Assembly (NCBI GenBank): GCA_903832075.1
Contig: CAILAF010000442.1
Span: forward strand, 1-8,891
Direction of reading: 5' to 3'
Source of the DNA: an uncultured Chitinophagaceae bacterium
GTDB taxonomy: Bacteria > Bacteroidota > Bacteroidia > Chitinophagales > Chitinophagaceae
DNA: 8,891 bases
The translations under genes and the position numbers were made by a program. This document shows, piece after piece, positions 6,550 through 8,891 of this stretch. Every line of letters starts with the position of its first letter. Positions within the stretch are counted from its first letter, which is position 1. Below the pieces are notes generated by a model. That model was not told the DNA's origin, made no database searches, and saw nothing but the letters and a program-made list of their open reading frames with translations.

Positions 6550-7482
6550 ATGAAAAAAGGATTTTTTATTTTGATCATTGTTTTAGCAGTTGCAACAATT
6601 TCAATTTCAATTTTTATTCCATCTTCCATTTCTGTTGCCGGATATAAAACAACTAATTGTTCATCGGCTTCTGTTGCTCGTTTATTTGAAAGAAATGGTG
6701 AAACAAAAAAATGGTGGCCCGGAGAAATTATTAATGATAGTAACTTTTCATTTCAAAATACGCATTATACCATTACTAAATCAAATGTACTTGGCATCAC
6801 AATCAATATAGAAATAAGCGATTTAAAACTAACCGGAGAACTCAATGCAATACTTTTAAATAAGGATAGTTCAGCCATTCAGTTGCAATACCAATCTTTT
6901 AATGCCGGTATGAATCCGATTAAAAGAATCACCGATTATTATAAAGCGCTTTCCTTAAAAAAACAATTGAATTTAATTTTAGATTCTTTCAAAAAATTTG
7001 CAGAGAATAAAAAAAATATTTATGGATTAGATATTGTTGAAACAAAAGTGAAAGACTCATCACTTATCTCTACAAAAAAATCATTTACTCAATATCCTAC
7101 CAATAAAGATATTGATGAGCTGATTAACATACTAAAACAACATATTGCAACAAATGGCGGAGTTGAAAAAGATTATCCAATGCTTAATATCAGAATAAAT
7201 GAAGAAAATAAATATGAAGCAATGGTTGCTATTCCATTAATGAAAGACATTCCTATTAAAGACGATATTATCATTAAAAAAATGGTATTGGGAAATATTT
7301 TAGAAACAAAAGTTATTGGTGGGCCATCTACCATTACCCAAAGCGAAAATGCTTTAAAAGATTATGTAAAAGATTATGGCAAAGTTTCTCCTGCCATTCC
7401 TTTCCAATTGATGGTTACAAATAGATACAAAGAAACAGATACTGCTAAATGGATTACCGTTTTAAAGTATCCTGTTTTTTAA
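6550..7482 (+). CDS. Membrane-anchored protein with SRPBCC-like and GyrI-like ligand-binding domains
   Basis: The 310-residue protein begins with K2-K3 and a long hydrophobic segment (5-24) that should serve as signal anchor or signal peptide. Residues about 35-145 look like an SRPBCC (START-like) fold: an early helix with a WW pair (ASVARLFERNGETKKWW, 40-56), then alternating beta-strands and a long helix near 125-150. Residues about 160-310 resemble the GyrI-like effector-binding domain (AraC_E_bind/SOUL type), with two similar alpha/beta halves. The second half shows MVAIPL (225-230), a strand near KMVLGNILETKVIGGP (244-259), helix 263-276, and closing WITVLKYPV (301-309). Such domains bind small hydrophobic or aromatic ligands. 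No DNA-binding domain is attached and the protein is probably outside the cytoplasm, so it is unlikely to be a transcription factor itself. The domain calls rest on pattern resemblance. It is divergent from GH65, and its 3' end overlaps that of the FG-GAP gene by 29 bases. The start is the only sensible ATG ahead of the hydrophobic segment. Confidence 0.68.
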   Translation: MKKGFFILIIVLAVATISISIFIPSSISVAGYKTTNCSSASVARLFERNGETKKWWPGEIINDSNFSFQNTHYTITKSNVLGITINIEISDLKLTGELNAILLNKDSSAIQLQYQSFNAGMNPIKRITDYYKALSLKKQLNLILDSFKKFAENKKNIYGLDIVETKVKDSSLISTKKSFTQYPTNKDIDELINILKQHIATNGGVEKDYPMLNIRINEENKYEAMVAIPLMKDIPIKDDIIIKKMVLGNILETKVIGGPSTITQSENALKDYVKDYGKVSPAIPFQLMVTNRYKETDTAKWITVLKYPVF

Positions 7483-8891
7483 ATTGAATGATTTGAACAG
7501 CATCATTATTCTTTGCTAAAATAAAACTTTGTTGATTTTTTATTTTGATTGATTTTATGTGACGCACTTGTCCTGTAATTTCTAAACCATTTAATCTTTC
7601 TGTTTCAAATTTTCCATTGCCTTTGTTGATGAGTAATGTGCCATAATCTGCATCATATCTTCCCATCTGAATATTATTATCGTAATAATTTCCAACCAAT
7701 AAAACATCTGGAAGATTATCTCCATTGGCATCAACAATAATCGCATCTCGGTATTGACTTAGCTGCGCTTCCCATGGCAATGCTTCTGTTGTAAAATTTA
7801 AATTGCCATGATTCATTAATACTGCATTCGAAAAATAATTGGCAGTTAACAACTTTGCATCACTCAATTTTTCTTTCGAAAAAATTTCTTCCAACGTTGC
7901 ATTGGCAAAATCAGCAGCATATAAAAATTTCTTTTTGATGATGGGCATTTGTTTTGTCAATTCATCTTTATTGGCAAATGGAATTTCTTTTCCGCTTAAA
8001 TAATAAGTAAGCACTTGTTCTTTCTTACCATTATCATCAAAATCGTTAAAATACAATCGCACCGGTTCTTTATCGCTTGCCTGCAAACGAGAATTTAATC
8101 CAAGATTTCCTGCAATCAAATTAATATTTCCATCATTATTCATATCAACAGGTAAAACAAAATTCCACCAACCGCTTTTATCAGTCAATGTTTTTTTAGT
8201 GAACGAACCTTTATTATTGATGAATGCATAAATGCCGCCCCATTCACAGCTAACAATTAAATCTTTTTGTCCGTCTTTATTAATATCAAACCATAAAGCA
8301 TTGGTGACCATTCCAATGTTTGATAACTCTTTTGCATATTTTTCTGTTACATCAATAAATTTTCCGGTGCCATCATTTTGTAATAAATATGATTGCGGTG
8401 TTTTACCATATTCCCAAGGCACTACTCTTCCGCCAATGAACAGATCAACAAAACCATCACCATTAAAATCAAAAGGAACAATGCATGATTGTGTTACATA
8501 AATATTTTTAAAAGCACCATCTAACTTTTTAAAATTTGCTTTGCCATCATTCAAATAAACTCTTGGCAATAAATGTTCATCAGTTCCATAATATTCATTG
8601 CCGCCACTTGCAATTACCAAATCTAAATTGCCATCGTTGTTTACATCTATCCATTGTGCATCCACATCTTCATACATACTATCCAATGCCATTAATGGTT
8701 GTTTTGTTTGAATAAATTTTCCATTAGGCTGTTGTAAAAAAATAGCGTTGTGAAATGTTTTTGATGAACCAACAAATACATCTTCCAATCCATCATGATT
8801 AATATCTGCAACGGCCAAAGCAGGACCTTCTGTTGAAACCATGTGCGGAATTAAAAATTCGCGATTAAACTCAATGAACGGATTTTCTTGG
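7454..8891 (-). CDS. FG-GAP/VCBS repeat protein (CRTAC1/ASPIC-UnbV type), C-terminal part, 5' truncated
   Basis: The frame stays open to the right edge, adding at least 16 codons (ending NREFLIPH) before the internal ATG at 8842, so the real start is outside. About 478 residues are visible. Counting from the Met at 8842, Ca-binding DxNxDG-type loops followed by hydrophobic strands recur: DINHDGLED (13-21), DVNNDGNLD (66-74), DFNGDGFVD (125-133), DINKDGQKD (186-194), DMNNDG (233-238), a degenerate DFDDNG (267-272), and DANGDNLPD (371-379). This spacing is that of FG-GAP/VCBS beta-propeller blades. The run LIPH-VSTEGPALAVADINHDG is typical of long Bacteroidota proteins with two FG-GAP regions and often an ASPIC/UnbV domain; no such domain is visible in this part. 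Such proteins are usually exported or surface-exposed and thought to bind or display ligands, but their biochemical role is poorly known. No terminator follows, and the last 29 bases overlap the convergent 6550-7482 gene. Confidence 0.85.
   Translation of the reverse strand, partial: QENPFIEFNREFLIPHMVSTEGPALAVADINHDGLEDVFVGSSKTFHNAIFLQQPNGKFIQTKQPLMALDSMYEDVDAQWIDVNNDGNLDLVIASGGNEYYGTDEHLLPRVYLNDGKANFKKLDGAFKNIYVTQSCIVPFDFNGDGFVDLFIGGRVVPWEYGKTPQSYLLQNDGTGKFIDVTEKYAKELSNIGMVTNALWFDINKDGQKDLIVSCEWGGIYAFINNKGSFTKKTLTDKSGWWNFVLPVDMNNDGNINLIAGNLGLNSRLQASDKEPVRLYFNDFDDNGKKEQVLTYYLSGKEIPFANKDELTKQMPIIKKKFLYAADFANATLEEIFSKEKLSDAKLLTANYFSNAVLMNHGNLNFTTEALPWEAQLSQYRDAIIVDANGDNLPDVLLVGNYYDNNIQMGRYDADYGTLLINKGNGKFETERLNGLEITGQVRHIKSIKIKNQQSFILAKNNDAVQIIQFKKQDTLKR

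Noticed and set aside
7487..7507. AATGAT...ATCATT inverted repeat after the GyrI-like stop, considered as a terminator
   Set aside because: The six-base AT-rich arms have no adjacent T-run and lie inside the opposing coding region, so the structure would be too weak.
8232..8501. 89-codon plus-strand frame opposite the FG-GAP gene
   Set aside because: It is antisense to conserved DxNxDG repeats and has no recognisable protein features.
7454..8891. FG-GAP repeats considered as an integrin-like adhesin or a phage tail or toxin component
   Set aside because: The motif layout and STEGPALAVADINHDG-type segment fit the common Bacteroidota CRTAC1/VCBS proteins, and no toxin, Rhs or phage genes are nearby.

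Overview
The window looks like a chromosomal segment of a Bacteroidota bacterium, most likely a Chitinophagaceae-type or related environmental member (inference). The DNA is AT-rich and Shine-Dalgarno-like sequence is scarce. Predicted signal peptides often end in S-A-Q or Y-S-Q. The gene content also fits: an exported GH65 enzyme, a lipoprotein-type PAP2/vanadium haloperoxidase, and a large FG-GAP (VCBS) repeat protein. No rRNA, tRNA, CRISPR array, insertion sequence or phage gene was seen. Every gap between genes is shorter than about 125 bases.

Layout. Positions 1-1113 (+) hold the C-terminal 370 codons of an amylosucrase-type GH13 enzyme cut by the left edge. A perfect 38-bp palindrome at 1121-1158 separates it from a leftward block of four genes. 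In transcription order these are a secreted GH65 alpha-glucosidase resembling the kojibiose hydrolase of Flavobacterium johnsoniae (4386-6431), a 188-residue exported protein of unknown function with a TTG start (3748-4314), a lipoprotein of the vanadium-haloperoxidase/PAP2 family (2363-3691), and an outer-membrane beta-barrel protein (1174-2241). A hairpin with a T-run at 2284-2309 probably ends the first three as one unit and separates off the barrel gene. Across a 109-118 bp gap carrying a LacI-type operator-like palindrome (6480-6489), a membrane-anchored protein with a GyrI-like ligand-binding domain runs rightward (6550-7482). Its 3' end overlaps by 29 bp the 3' end of a leftward FG-GAP repeat protein (7454-8891) that runs off the right edge.

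How the genes may work together. The two recognisable carbohydrate enzymes both act on alpha-glucosides: amylosucrase on sucrose, giving alpha-1,4-glucan, and exported GH65 probably on alpha-1,2-glucosyl units. The operator-like palindrome beside the GH65 gene suggests sugar-responsive control. Six of the seven products are predicted to enter or cross the envelope; for the FG-GAP protein this is inferred from its family because its N-terminus is missing. The link between the sugar enzymes and the haloperoxidase, barrel and FG-GAP proteins is proximity only. I see no clear evidence for a new multi-gene system. The best leads are the GH65 specificity, the cysteine-substituted haloperoxidase site, the operator, and the unknown 188-residue protein.
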